A stretch of DNA of 64,000 nucleotides, from the NCBI RefSeq assembly GCF_945915435.1, contig NZ_CAMEFG010000016.1:1-64000 (forward strand). The letters run 5' to 3'. The stretch comes from an uncultured Paracoccus sp. Lineage in GTDB: Bacteria; Pseudomonadota; Alphaproteobacteria; Rhodobacterales; Rhodobacteraceae. Position 1 is the stretch's first letter, and every line of letters begins with the position of its first letter. Shown here piece after piece: positions 18,069 through 27,018 of the stretch. A program made the translations under genes and the position numbers. The notes beneath the pieces are model-generated. The model did not search any database. It was given only the letters and a program-made list of their open reading frames with translations, and was not told the DNA's origin.

Positions 18069-19079
18069 TCAGATATCAAGCAGGTGAATGGCGCATAGCG
18101 CGAAAACCGCCAGCAGCACGGTCAGGCCGCAAACGATGGCGATGGCGCCGCCGCCGACCTCGCCCAGCTTTTTCAGCGAGGTCTTCATGCCAAGCGCGGC
18201 GATGGCCGTGATCAGGCACCAGCGCGACAGTTCCAGCAGGATCGCGGTCGCCTGCGCCGGGATGATATCGGCGCTGCCGAGCAGCACCAGCGCGGCGAAG
18301 CCGATCACGAAGAACGGGATCGGCAGCGCGCCGCCCTGCCCCGCCGTGCGGCTTTTGAAGATGAGCGACAGGGCGACCACGACCGGCACCAGCAAAGCCA
18401 CGCGCAGCAGCTTGACGAAGGTTGCCGCCGCGCCCGCCTCGTCCGAGACCGAATAGCCTGCGCCGACCACCTGCGCCACGTCATGGATCGTCGCGCCGAA
18501 GAACACGCCCATCGCGTGGTCGGACAGGCCAAGCGCCGCGCCGATGATCGGATAGAGGATCATCGCCAGCGTCGAAAGCGCGGTGACGGCGATGACGGTA
18601 AAGATCGTGTCGCGCTCGTGGTTCGCATCGGTCTTGGGCAGGACCGAGGAAATCGCCAGCGCCGCCGAGGCGCCGCAGATCGCCACCGCGCCGCCGGTCA
18701 GCAGCCCGAAGGGCAGCGAACGGCCCAGCATCCGCGCTAGCACCACCCCCGCCCCGACCGTCAGCGCGACCCCGGCGAAGGTCACGACCACCACCCCGAT
18801 CCCGGCCGATGCGATCTGCTGCACCGTGATCCCCAGCCCCAGCAGCGCCACCCCGAAGCGCAGCAGCTTTCTGGCGGCGAATTCAATGCCTGGTTCCGCC
18901 GCCGATCCGGCTTCGGCAAGGAAAGTCAAGGCCATGCCCAGCAGCAGCGCCATCAGCATCACGGGCGCGCCGTAATGTTCCGAGATGAACTTCGCCGCCA
19001 GCGCCACCGTGACCGCCGAGACCAGCCCCGGAAACAGCAGCCGCAGGGTGCCGGGCATCGAGACGGCAAGCTGTCTCAT
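18069..19079 (-). CDS. YeiH/COG2855 family putative sulfite/sulfate exporter (intact paralogue)
   Basis: Full-length: LLTGGAVAICGASAALAISSVLPKTD, GVFFGATIHDVAQVVGAGYSVSDEAG, LSRWCLITAIAALGMKTSLKKLGEVGG. Confidence 0.92.
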   Translation of the reverse strand: MRQLAVSMPGTLRLLFPGLVSAVTVALAAKFISEHYGAPVMLMALLLGMALTFLAEAGSAAEPGIEFAARKLLRFGVALLGLGITVQQIASAGIGVVVVTFAGVALTVGAGVVLARMLGRSLPFGLLTGGAVAICGASAALAISSVLPKTDANHERDTIFTVIAVTALSTLAMILYPIIGAALGLSDHAMGVFFGATIHDVAQVVGAGYSVSDEAGAAATFVKLLRVALLVPVVVALSLIFKSRTAGQGGALPIPFFVIGFAALVLLGSADIIPAQATAILLELSRWCLITAIAALGMKTSLKKLGEVGGGAIAIVCGLTVLLAVFALCAIHLLDI

Positions 19080-19744
19080 CCGATCAATTCGTCCCGGCGG
19101 TCGTCGGTCTCGCCGAAGCGTTTCAGAACGGCGGGCCTGGTGCCTTCGTAGACGCGGGCCAGGTTCTCGGCGATCTTGGCGTTCTCGCGCTCGAACAGGC
19201 AGTTGCCTTCAAGGTCCGAGGCCACCAGGAACGGTCCCATCCGGTTGCAGCGGATCACCCACATCGCCTGGGCAAGGCCCAGTTCCTCGTTCCAATGCAC
19301 GGCCTCGACATTCTCGACCCCGCGGCCCAGCAGCGCGCCGGTGCCATAGCCCACGGTGGACAGGTAGACCGCGCCGTTCGGGACAAAATATTCCTTGTAG
19401 TCCCTGGACGACATGCCGCCCTTGCCGATGATCAGCTTGGCGCCGGTCCTGGCCATCCATTCGGGCAGCCACTTGGCAAAGCGAAAGCTGGCGGTGGCGG
19501 TCACTGCGCCCATGTCGAAGCTGCCGTCCTCGCGGATCGTGGCGGCGGGCGAGCAATGGAAATTCGCCGCGCTTTGCGAGGGCAGCTCCATCGGGATATT
19601 GGCCTGGTCTTCCAGCGCGCGCATATAGACGCCTTCGCGCGCGGTATACATCAGCCCGTTCAGATAAACGATGTCGCCCAGGCGCAGGGCGGCGATTTCC
19701 TCGGGCGTGGGGGTGGTGGACAGGATGACTTCACGCGGTTTCAT
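19076..19744 (-). CDS. Class I fumarase/tartrate dehydratase-type hydratase, beta subunit
   Basis: Fumerase C-terminal-like motifs (LRLGDIVYLNGLMYTARE, GKGGMSSRDYKEYFVPNGAVYLSTVGYGTGAL, NEELGLAQAMWVIRCNRMGPFLVASD). Confidence 0.88.
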   Translation of the reverse strand: MKPREVILSTTPTPEEIAALRLGDIVYLNGLMYTAREGVYMRALEDQANIPMELPSQSAANFHCSPAATIREDGSFDMGAVTATASFRFAKWLPEWMARTGAKLIIGKGGMSSRDYKEYFVPNGAVYLSTVGYGTGALLGRGVENVEAVHWNEELGLAQAMWVIRCNRMGPFLVASDLEGNCLFERENAKIAENLARVYEGTRPAVLKRFGETDDRRDELIG

Positions 19745-20712
19745 TCGGCGGCCTCCGTGGTGGCAGGCTGTTGGGTCACATCCCAGCCCACGGTCTCGCG
19801 GCGTTGATAGGGGGTGAACCAGTCGGGATCGGTGCGATGCTCGACCCGCCCATCGGGGAAGATGCGGGCCACGGCGCGGCGCGAGGACAGGCAGAAAGCA
19901 TGAACCGACATCTGCATGCCGCCGGTATGGCAATATCCGACCTCGATATGGGTATCGATCACCATGTTCTTGCCGACAAAGCCCATCGCGCCCATGCCGA
20001 TCGAGTTGCCCAGCTCCTTGAACTCTTCCTCAAGCGCGGCGATGCGCGGGTCGCTGTTGCGGTCGCCCACCGTGCGCAGGCAGGCGGCGCGCTTGCCCAG
20101 CACCATGCAACTGTCCTTGCAGCCGCCCAGGCCGATGCCGATGATCGCCGGCTGGCAGGCCAGCCCGCGCTTGCCAAAGGCCACGAGGCTGTCCAGATAG
20201 AACCGCTTGATCCCCTGAATCCCGTCCGAGGGGAACAGCATCCGGTAATCGGTCCCGAACAGCCCGCCCTTGTGGACGGTAATCAGGTCGATCCATTCGC
20301 CGCCCGGTTCATAGCCATATTCGATTTCCGGCGCGCCGATGCCGACGTTGTTGTCATGGTCGGTGCGCCACAGCGGATGCACCCGGTTGGGGCGCAGGGG
20401 CACGCCGTTCGTGGCGCTGGCGGTGGCGCGGCGCAAGGCCTCCTCCAGCGCGACGGGGCCGCCTTCGATGCGGGTGTCGTTGCCCATCTTGACATACCAG
20501 CGCGGGGTGCCGGTATCGCCGCACATGGCGCGGCGGTCCTGCTTGGCGGCCTCGTAATTCTCGAGCATCGCCTGCAAGACGAAAGAGGACAGGTCGCCGT
20601 CCTCGGTCTTTGCGGCGGCTTGCAGCCCTTGCAGGTAATCCTCGGGGATCTCGATGGCGGCCTTGGCCATCAGATCCTCGGCGGTGGACTGGATCAGGTT
20701 GATCGGTATCAC
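19741..20712 (-). CDS. Class I fumarase/tartrate dehydratase-type hydratase, alpha subunit
   Basis: CGDTGTPRWYVKMGND cluster motif; TDHDNNVGIGAPEIEY; GIGLGGCKDSCMVLGKRA; GMGAMGFVGKNMVID. Confidence 0.88.
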   Translation of the reverse strand: MIPINLIQSTAEDLMAKAAIEIPEDYLQGLQAAAKTEDGDLSSFVLQAMLENYEAAKQDRRAMCGDTGTPRWYVKMGNDTRIEGGPVALEEALRRATASATNGVPLRPNRVHPLWRTDHDNNVGIGAPEIEYGYEPGGEWIDLITVHKGGLFGTDYRMLFPSDGIQGIKRFYLDSLVAFGKRGLACQPAIIGIGLGGCKDSCMVLGKRAACLRTVGDRNSDPRIAALEEEFKELGNSIGMGAMGFVGKNMVIDTHIEVGYCHTGGMQMSVHAFCLSSRRAVARIFPDGRVEHRTDPDWFTPYQRRETVGWDVTQQPATTEAAE

Positions 20713-20733
20713 GTTCGCTTCCTTCCTGATTGG

Positions 20734-22494
20734 CTATTGCGCGGCGACCAGCGTTTCGGGTTCATGCGCGGGCAGGATCGTCTCGCCCGGCCGGACGATG
20801 GTGAAGGCGACCTGTTCGCGGCTCAGCACCAGGTCATCGCCGCTTTTCCGCGCGAGGGTGAAATACGAAGTCTCAAGATCGCCGCTTTCGGGGAAATCCT
20901 CGCGGTAATGCGCCCCGCGAGAGTTCTCACGCAATTCGCCCGCCTTTGCTATGACCTCGGACACCTCAACCAGCGAAGCCATGTTCAGCCAGTCATGCCA
21001 AGTGAGATTAAAGGCCAGATTGGCCGGATCGACACCGGTTTCCATCAACTCGTCGCGGATCTCGGCGATGCGCTTCTGGCCGCGCTGCAAGCCGGGGCCG
21101 GTGCGCATGACGCCGACATCTTCCCACATCGCTTCCTGCAACTTGTGGCGCAGCGGCTGGATCGGCGCGGCGGGGCGCGAAAAGGGATGGCAGGCGCGTT
21201 CGATCTCGGCGGCCAGCACGGCCTTATCGGGATCGCGCAGCGACATGCGGCGCACATCCATGCCCATCACATCGCCCGCGATACCGCCAAAGACGGTCGA
21301 GTTCGCCACGCCATTGCCGCCCAGCCGGTTCGAGCCATGCGCGCCGCCCGCATCCTCGCCCGCGACATACAGCCCCTCCATCCCGGTGCGGGTGTCGGGA
21401 TCGACCACCACGCCGCCCATGAAGTAATGCGCGGTCGGCACCACCTCCACCTTGCCCGCCGCCAGATCGAAGCCGCTGTCGGCACAACGCTTGACCATGC
21501 CCGCGAATTTGCGGCGCACATTATCCGGCCCGAGATGGCCCATCGAGATGAACATGCCGACCTGGCTGGGGTCGTTCATCTTGCGCATCTCGGCATAGAT
21601 GCCGCGGCTGACCACATCGCGCGTGGCCCGTTCGCCCCGCGCGTCATAATCGAACATGAAGCGGTCGCCGCGCGCATTCAGCAACTGTCCGCCCGCACCA
21701 CGCAGACCCTCTTCCAGAACGGTGCCGGTCATGCGGGTATGGTCGCCCGCCAACAGGCCGGTGGGGTGGAACTGCACCATCTCCATATCGCGCAGCGGCA
21801 GGCCGATGCGCAGGGCCATCGCCAGCCCGTCCATCGTCTTGTCGCCCGAGGGCGTATGATACTTGTACATGGTCGGGCCGCCGCCCGTGCCCATCATCAC
21901 GCATTTGGCGCGGACAAAGCGGAAGCGGCCCGTGCGCATGTCGATGAACAGCACCCCCGACAGCGCCGTGCCGTCGGCGGTCGGGATCAGCCCGATGGCG
22001 CGGTGTTCCTGCAATTTGGCGATGGGACGGGCCAGCACCTGCTCCATCAAGCGGCTGATGATCTCGATGCCGGTCAGGTCGCCCTTGTGGACGGTGCGGT
22101 CGGCGGTCTGGCCGGCGAATGCCTTCTGGTGCAGCGTGCCGTCGGGGTTGCGGTCGAAGAAACAGCCGACCTCGTTTTCCAATTCGCGGATGCGGACCAC
22201 GGCCTGCTCGCACAGCCGCCAGGCCATGTCCTGGTTGGGCAGCCATTTTCCGCCGTTGATCGTGTCCATGAAGTGGCGCTCGACCGTGTCGCCGCCGCCA
22301 AGCGCGACGTTATAGCCGCCCTGCACCATGCGCGTGCAGCCGCATTTGCCGATCAGTCCCTTGACGGCCAGCGTGATCCGGGTGCCCGGCGGCGCGCTTT
22401 GCTGGGCGTGCAGCGCAGCGAACAGCCCCGCCCCGCCCGAGCCGAGGATCAGGATGTCGGTCTCATCCCGTTCGATGTCGAATTTCAATGGCAT
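20734..22494 (-). CDS. Succinate dehydrogenase/fumarate reductase-like flavoprotein subunit
   Basis: DILILGSGGAGLFAALHA, MVQGGYNVALGGGDTVERHFMDT, MEMVQFHPTGLL, EEGLRGAGGQLLNARGDRFM, PTAHYFMGGVVVD, GAHGSNRLGGN. Confidence 0.93.
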   Translation of the reverse strand: MPLKFDIERDETDILILGSGGAGLFAALHAQQSAPPGTRITLAVKGLIGKCGCTRMVQGGYNVALGGGDTVERHFMDTINGGKWLPNQDMAWRLCEQAVVRIRELENEVGCFFDRNPDGTLHQKAFAGQTADRTVHKGDLTGIEIISRLMEQVLARPIAKLQEHRAIGLIPTADGTALSGVLFIDMRTGRFRFVRAKCVMMGTGGGPTMYKYHTPSGDKTMDGLAMALRIGLPLRDMEMVQFHPTGLLAGDHTRMTGTVLEEGLRGAGGQLLNARGDRFMFDYDARGERATRDVVSRGIYAEMRKMNDPSQVGMFISMGHLGPDNVRRKFAGMVKRCADSGFDLAAGKVEVVPTAHYFMGGVVVDPDTRTGMEGLYVAGEDAGGAHGSNRLGGNGVANSTVFGGIAGDVMGMDVRRMSLRDPDKAVLAAEIERACHPFSRPAAPIQPLRHKLQEAMWEDVGVMRTGPGLQRGQKRIAEIRDELMETGVDPANLAFNLTWHDWLNMASLVEVSEVIAKAGELRENSRGAHYREDFPESGDLETSYFTLARKSGDDLVLSREQVAFTIVRPGETILPAHEPETLVAAQ

Positions 22495-22497
22495 GGT

Positions 22498-22842
22498 TCA
22501 CACCGCCCGCAGAAGAAAGGTTGCAGAGATCAGGAAGGCGCCCGCCACCGCCCCGGCGGCCAGGCTTTTCTGGCGCGGCGACCAGGGCAGGAACTCCAGC
22601 GCCAAGAGGCGCAGCCCACCGAAGAAATGCACCGCCAGCAGAAAGACCAGCCCGAATTCCGCCAGCTTCACCAACGGGTTGTCGGCAAGGCTAAGGAAGT
22701 GGTCGAGTTGCCGGGGTCGCGTCAGCGCCAGCGACAGCATGTAGAAATGCGCGGGCAGGAACAGCGCCAGTGCCAGGCCCGACAGGCGATGCAGCATATA
22801 GGCCAGCCACAGCGGATGCCTGCGATGCGGCCTGACCATCAT
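22498..22842 (-). CDS. SDH/FRD-like membrane anchor subunit (cytochrome b type)
   Basis: Small 3-TM protein (HPLWLAYMLHRLSGLALALFLPAHFYMLSLAL) in an SDH-like operon. Confidence 0.78.
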   Translation of the reverse strand: MMVRPHRRHPLWLAYMLHRLSGLALALFLPAHFYMLSLALTRPRQLDHFLSLADNPLVKLAEFGLVFLLAVHFFGGLRLLALEFLPWSPRQKSLAAGAVAGAFLISATFLLRAV

Positions 22843-23174
22843 GGCATGGTCACGGCCAGAACGGCGCGTGCCCCCATGAACAGCAAGGCGGCGCCCGTGC
22901 CCCAGGTAAAGACCTCAAGCCAGCGCCCCGCGAGGCCGGTGACCTCATGCACGATCACCCGCAACCCGATGGCGGCGTGGATCGAGACGGCGACGACGAA
23001 AGCGCCGTAGAACAGGAACCAGGCGATGCTGCCCTGCGTGCGGGACAGGATCTCGGCGCTGCTCAGCCCGCCCTGGATGGCATAGATCATGACGGCCAGA
23101 TGCCCCAGAACCAGCGGCCCCATGACCATCGCGCTCAGCCGCTGCGCCATGTAGTAACGAAGATCAAGCATCAT
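22839..23174 (-). CDS. SDH/FRD-like membrane anchor subunit 2
   Basis: 3-TM (RYYMAQRLSAMVMGPLVLGHLAVMIYAI...FVVAVSIHAAIGLRVIVHEV), between the Fe-S and anchor genes with overlapping start/stop. Confidence 0.78.
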   Translation of the reverse strand: MMLDLRYYMAQRLSAMVMGPLVLGHLAVMIYAIQGGLSSAEILSRTQGSIAWFLFYGAFVVAVSIHAAIGLRVIVHEVTGLAGRWLEVFTWGTGAALLFMGARAVLAVTMP

Positions 23175-23899
23175 CCCCTCCCCTTCAGGAACGACCGCGC
23201 GGCGGCGCGCTTCAGCCCGGCGATGGCGCTCAGCGGGTCCAGCTCATTGGGGCAAAAGCGCGTGCAACTGCCCTGCGAATGGCAGTTCATGCAGCCGCCG
23301 GTGCCGGTGACGGCATCAAGGACGGACTGCCGGTCCTGAACCTTGACGTCGTTATACAGCGTCCAGGCGCGTTGCAGCGCCGCCGGACCGAGGTAATCGG
23401 GATTGCCCGCCACCGTGTCGCAGGCCGCATAGCAGACCGAGCAGTTGATGCATTCGATCGCCGTATTCGCGACGACGCGGCCCGGATCGTCGGGGCTGAC
23501 CTCTTGAATCGGTTCCTCGCGCGTTCGGCTGGGCTTGTGGACGCCGCCCGCCTTGACCCATTTGTCGAAGAACGGGTCCATGTCCGCCACCAGGTCCTTG
23601 ATCACCGGCAGATTCCGCAGGGGACCGATCTGCAACCTGCCATCCGCCAGCACGCGCTTGACATGCGTCCGGCAGGTCCAGCGCGGCTGGCCGTTGACCA
23701 TCATCGCGCAAGAGCCGCACATGCCGACACGGCAGGCATAGCGGTAGGTCAGCGACGGATCGACCGCCTGCTGGATCCAGCTTACGACATCAAGCACGGT
23801 CTGGTTGTCATGGGCAGGCACGGAAAAGGTCTGGTAGGCGCCCCGATCCCCCGATCCGCGCCAGACCGCAACCTCCATTGTCTTTGCATTCTCGCTCAC
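23171..23899 (-). CDS. SDH/FRD-like iron-sulfur subunit
   Basis: [2Fe-2S] CRVGMCGSC...C; CINCSVCYAAC; CMNCHSQGSCTRFCP. Confidence 0.93.
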   Translation of the reverse strand: MSENAKTMEVAVWRGSGDRGAYQTFSVPAHDNQTVLDVVSWIQQAVDPSLTYRYACRVGMCGSCAMMVNGQPRWTCRTHVKRVLADGRLQIGPLRNLPVIKDLVADMDPFFDKWVKAGGVHKPSRTREEPIQEVSPDDPGRVVANTAIECINCSVCYAACDTVAGNPDYLGPAALQRAWTLYNDVKVQDRQSVLDAVTGTGGCMNCHSQGSCTRFCPNELDPLSAIAGLKRAAARSFLKGRG

Positions 23900-23970
23900 A
23901 GCGCATCCTGTTGGCTCAGTTCACGGGCCAAGTTTATTCACCAAAATATCTAACATAAAGGAACTAATTC

Positions 23971-24037
23971 TAAATTATATTGTAAATTATACTAACAGTT
24001 TATCCGCATGGATTCGTAAATCCAACTTACGATAAAC
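23971..24037. promoter_or_regulatory. AT-rich divergent promoter with direct repeats (TAAATTATA x2) and a nested inverted repeat (GTTTATC..GGATT CGTA AATCC..GATAAAC)
   Basis: TAAATTATA at 23971-23979 and 23983-23991; nested inverted repeat 23998-24037; between SDH-like operon (-) and ABC operon (+). Confidence 0.6.
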
Positions 24038-24224
24038 ATAAGAATTAATCAGTTTGAGGCAGTAAAATTTGCAAATAGACTGCCCGCAACAGGGCAGCAT
24101 CTTGCCCTGACTGGCTTGCGCAAGGAGGAAAGCGCGGGATCCGGTATCCGCCTCCCGCAAGGGGGTCCAGCATCACGGCGGCCCGGAAAACGGGACGCGC
24201 GCCAGAAAACCATAGGGAGGAGAC

Positions 24225-24995
24225 ATGCAGCATCAGGATCCGCTGCTTGCCGTTCGGGGCGTCACGTTGCAATACAAGACGCCCCATCACCTGATAACGG
24301 CAACCTATCGCGTCAGCTTCGATGTCCAACAGGGTGACCGCTTCATCCTGCTGGGTCCGTCGGGTTGCGGCAAATCCACGCTTCAGAAGGCCGTCGGGGG
24401 CTATATCACGCCCACCGAGGGGGACATGACGCTGAAGGGCCGCAAGATCACCCAGCCCGGTCCCGACCGGATGATGGTGTTCCAGGAATTCGACCAGCTT
24501 CTGCCGTGGAAGACCGTCAAGCAGAACGTGGCCTTCGCCCTGCAAAACGCCAAGCGCATGTCCCGCCGGCAGGCCGAGGAAAAGGCGATGGAATATGTCG
24601 AAAAGGTGGGCCTGGGCAAGTTCGCCGACAGCCATCCGCATATGCTGTCGGGCGGCATGAAGCAGCGCGTCGCCATCGCCCGCGGCATGGCGATGGAGCC
24701 GGACATCCTGCTGATGGACGAACCCTTTGCCGCGCTGGACGCCCTGACCCGGCGCAAGATGCAGGACGAATTGCTGAAACTGTGGGACGACACGCGCTTC
24801 ACCGTGCTGTTCGTCACCCATTCCATCGCCGAGGCGATCAAGATCGGCAACCGCATCCTGCTGCTGTCGCCCCATCCGGGCCGGGTCAAGGCCGAGTTGA
24901 ACAGCACCACCGACCCGCGCGAGGCCGCCGAGCTGGAGCGCCACATCCACCAGATGCTTTTCGCCCACGAACCCGAGGAGATGGAGCATGCCTGA
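24225..24995 (+). CDS. ABC transporter ATP-binding protein, NitT/TauT (TauB-like) family
   Basis: Walker A GPSGCGKST, LSGGMKQRVAIARG, ILLMDEPFAALD. Confidence 0.95.
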   Translation: MQHQDPLLAVRGVTLQYKTPHHLITATYRVSFDVQQGDRFILLGPSGCGKSTLQKAVGGYITPTEGDMTLKGRKITQPGPDRMMVFQEFDQLLPWKTVKQNVAFALQNAKRMSRRQAEEKAMEYVEKVGLGKFADSHPHMLSGGMKQRVAIARGMAMEPDILLMDEPFAALDALTRRKMQDELLKLWDDTRFTVLFVTHSIAEAIKIGNRILLLSPHPGRVKAELNSTTDPREAAELERHIHQMLFAHEPEEMEHA

Positions 24996-25890
24996 AGCGA
25001 CCGCCCGCGTCCTGCCCCTGCGCAACGGCGCCACCACCGAGCGCCCCGAGATCTATCACGACGATGTCGAGGGCGGCGAGTTGACGATCATCGAACAGCC
25101 GCTTTCCACCTTCGAGACCTTCTATCGCGAACCCTGGCTGCGCAAGCTGTTCATTCTGGTCGTGCTGGCCTGTATCTGGGAAATCTATGGCCGGGTGCTG
25201 AACAACGACCTGCTGTTTCCGACCTTCACCGCCACGGCGGGCGCGTTCTTCGGCGCGCTGATGAACGGCACCCTGCCCTCGGCGGCGTGGGTTTCGCTCA
25301 AGGTCCTGGTCACGGGTTATGTCATCGGCATCGCGCTGGCAGCCGCGCTGACCGCACTGGCGATGGCGTCGCGGATCGGGACCGACTTCCTGGAAACCAT
25401 GACCTCGATGTTCAACCCGCTGCCCGCCATCGCACTCTTGCCGCTGGCGCTGATCTGGTTCGGGCTTGGCAATGCCAGCCTGGTCTTCGTGCTGGTCCAT
25501 TCGGTCACCTGGGCCATCGCGCTGAACACGCATTCGGGTTTTCTCAGCGTCAGCAAGACACTGAAGATGGTCGGACGGAACTATGGCCTGAAGGGATTCG
25601 GCTTCATCACCAAGGTCCTGATTCCGGCGGCATTCCCCAGCATCCTGACCGGCCTCAAGATCGGCTGGGCCTTTGCCTGGCGGACCCTGATCGCGGCGGA
25701 ACTGGTCTTCGGCGTCAGTTCCGGCTCGGGCGGTCTTGGCTGGTTCATCTTTGAGAACAAGAACCTGCTGGACATCCCCAAGGTCTTCGCGGGTCTGCTG
25801 ACCGTCATCGTCATCGGGCTGGTGGTCGAAAACCTGATCTTCCGCACCATCGAGCGCTGCACGATCCAGCGCTGGGGCGTGCAGCACTGA
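24988..25890 (+). CDS. ABC transporter permease, NitT/TauT (TauC-like) family
   Basis: TM protein with EAA loop VSKTLKMVGRNYGLKGFGFITKVLIPAAFPSILTGLKIGWAFAWRTLIAAELV. Confidence 0.93.
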   Translation: MPEATARVLPLRNGATTERPEIYHDDVEGGELTIIEQPLSTFETFYREPWLRKLFILVVLACIWEIYGRVLNNDLLFPTFTATAGAFFGALMNGTLPSAAWVSLKVLVTGYVIGIALAAALTALAMASRIGTDFLETMTSMFNPLPAIALLPLALIWFGLGNASLVFVLVHSVTWAIALNTHSGFLSVSKTLKMVGRNYGLKGFGFITKVLIPAAFPSILTGLKIGWAFAWRTLIAAELVFGVSSGSGGLGWFIFENKNLLDIPKVFAGLLTVIVIGLVVENLIFRTIERCTIQRWGVQH

Positions 25891-25965
25891 AATCGCGGCC
25901 CGTCCCGATGGGGCGGGCCTGTTTGCCACGGAACGGGAAACCGTGGCTTTCGGGAGGAAAAAAGA

Positions 25966-26970
25966 ATGAACAACTTCAAGCTGTCCGTCGCCCTTGGCGC
26001 GGCTTTGTCGGTCTTCGGGGCGCTGCCCTCGATCGCCGAAACCGTCAATGTCCGGCTGGCCCGCCAGTTCGGCATCGGCTACATGCCCCTGACGCTGGTG
26101 CAGGAACAGGGCCTGCTGGAAAAGCACGCGCAAGAGGCCGGTGTGGACGTCACCACCGAATGGCTGCGCTTCACCGGCGGATCGGGCATGAACGAGGCGC
26201 TGCTTTCGGGCAACCTGGACATCGCGGCGGGCGGCACGACGCCCATGCTGACGATCTGGGCGCGCACGCAGAACAACCTGGGGATCAAGGGGTTGGCCGC
26301 GCTTTCCTCGATGCCCTTGCACCTGGTCACGACGAATCCCGAGGTCGAATCCATCGCCGACTTCTCGCGCGGGGACAAGATCGCGCTGCCGGCGGTCAAG
26401 ACCTCGATCCAGGCCATCACCCTGCAAATGGCGGCCGAGAAATATCTGGGCGAAGGCAGGCACGCCGATCTTGACGCCTTCACCGTTTCGATGGGCCATC
26501 CCGACGCGCAACTTGCCCTGATGGGCGGCCAATCCGAGATCAACGCGCATTTCGGATCACCCCCCTTCCAGAACCTTGAAATAAAGGATCCGCGCGCGCG
26601 GAAGGTCCTGGACAGCTACGACGTTCTGGACGGTCCCCATACCTTCACCGTCATCTGGGCCAAGAACGACTTTGTAGAAGGCAATCCCGAAATCGTCGCC
26701 GCGCTGATGGCCGCGCTTGAGGAAAGCATCAGTTTCATCCAGGAAAACCCCGAGGAAGCCGCGCGCATCTGGGCCGCTGCCGAAAGCACCAACCTGACGC
26801 ATGAGGAAATCGTGGCCCTGATCCAGGACCCGCAAACCAGGTGGACGACCACGCCCCAGCGCCTGCTGCCCTATGTGAACTACATGGCCCGCGTCGGCCT
26901 GATCACCCAGGACACCGACGACTGGCGCGACCTGTTCTTCGACACCGTCAGGGACAGCGACGGAAGCTGA
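25966..26970 (+). CDS. ABC transporter substrate-binding protein, NitT/TauT (TauA-like) family
   Basis: Signal peptide; VNVRLARQFGIGYMPLTLVQEQGLLEKHAQEAGVDVTTEWLRFTGGSGMNEALLSGNLDIAAGGTTPML. Confidence 0.9.
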   Translation: MNNFKLSVALGAALSVFGALPSIAETVNVRLARQFGIGYMPLTLVQEQGLLEKHAQEAGVDVTTEWLRFTGGSGMNEALLSGNLDIAAGGTTPMLTIWARTQNNLGIKGLAALSSMPLHLVTTNPEVESIADFSRGDKIALPAVKTSIQAITLQMAAEKYLGEGRHADLDAFTVSMGHPDAQLALMGGQSEINAHFGSPPFQNLEIKDPRARKVLDSYDVLDGPHTFTVIWAKNDFVEGNPEIVAALMAALEESISFIQENPEEAARIWAAAESTNLTHEEIVALIQDPQTRWTTTPQRLLPYVNYMARVGLITQDTDDWRDLFFDTVRDSDGS

Positions 26971-27018
26971 ACGCGCTCGCCGGTCGGCCTTGCCGTGATC
27001 GCGGCAAGGCAAGGCCCC

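Noticed and set aside
19771-23010. 1079-aa plus-strand ORF
   Set aside because: Antisense to the clearly recognisable hydratase and SDH-like genes; sequence is compositionally biased (HDRA/GQ-rich) with no family motifs, typical of open antisense frames in high-GC DNA.
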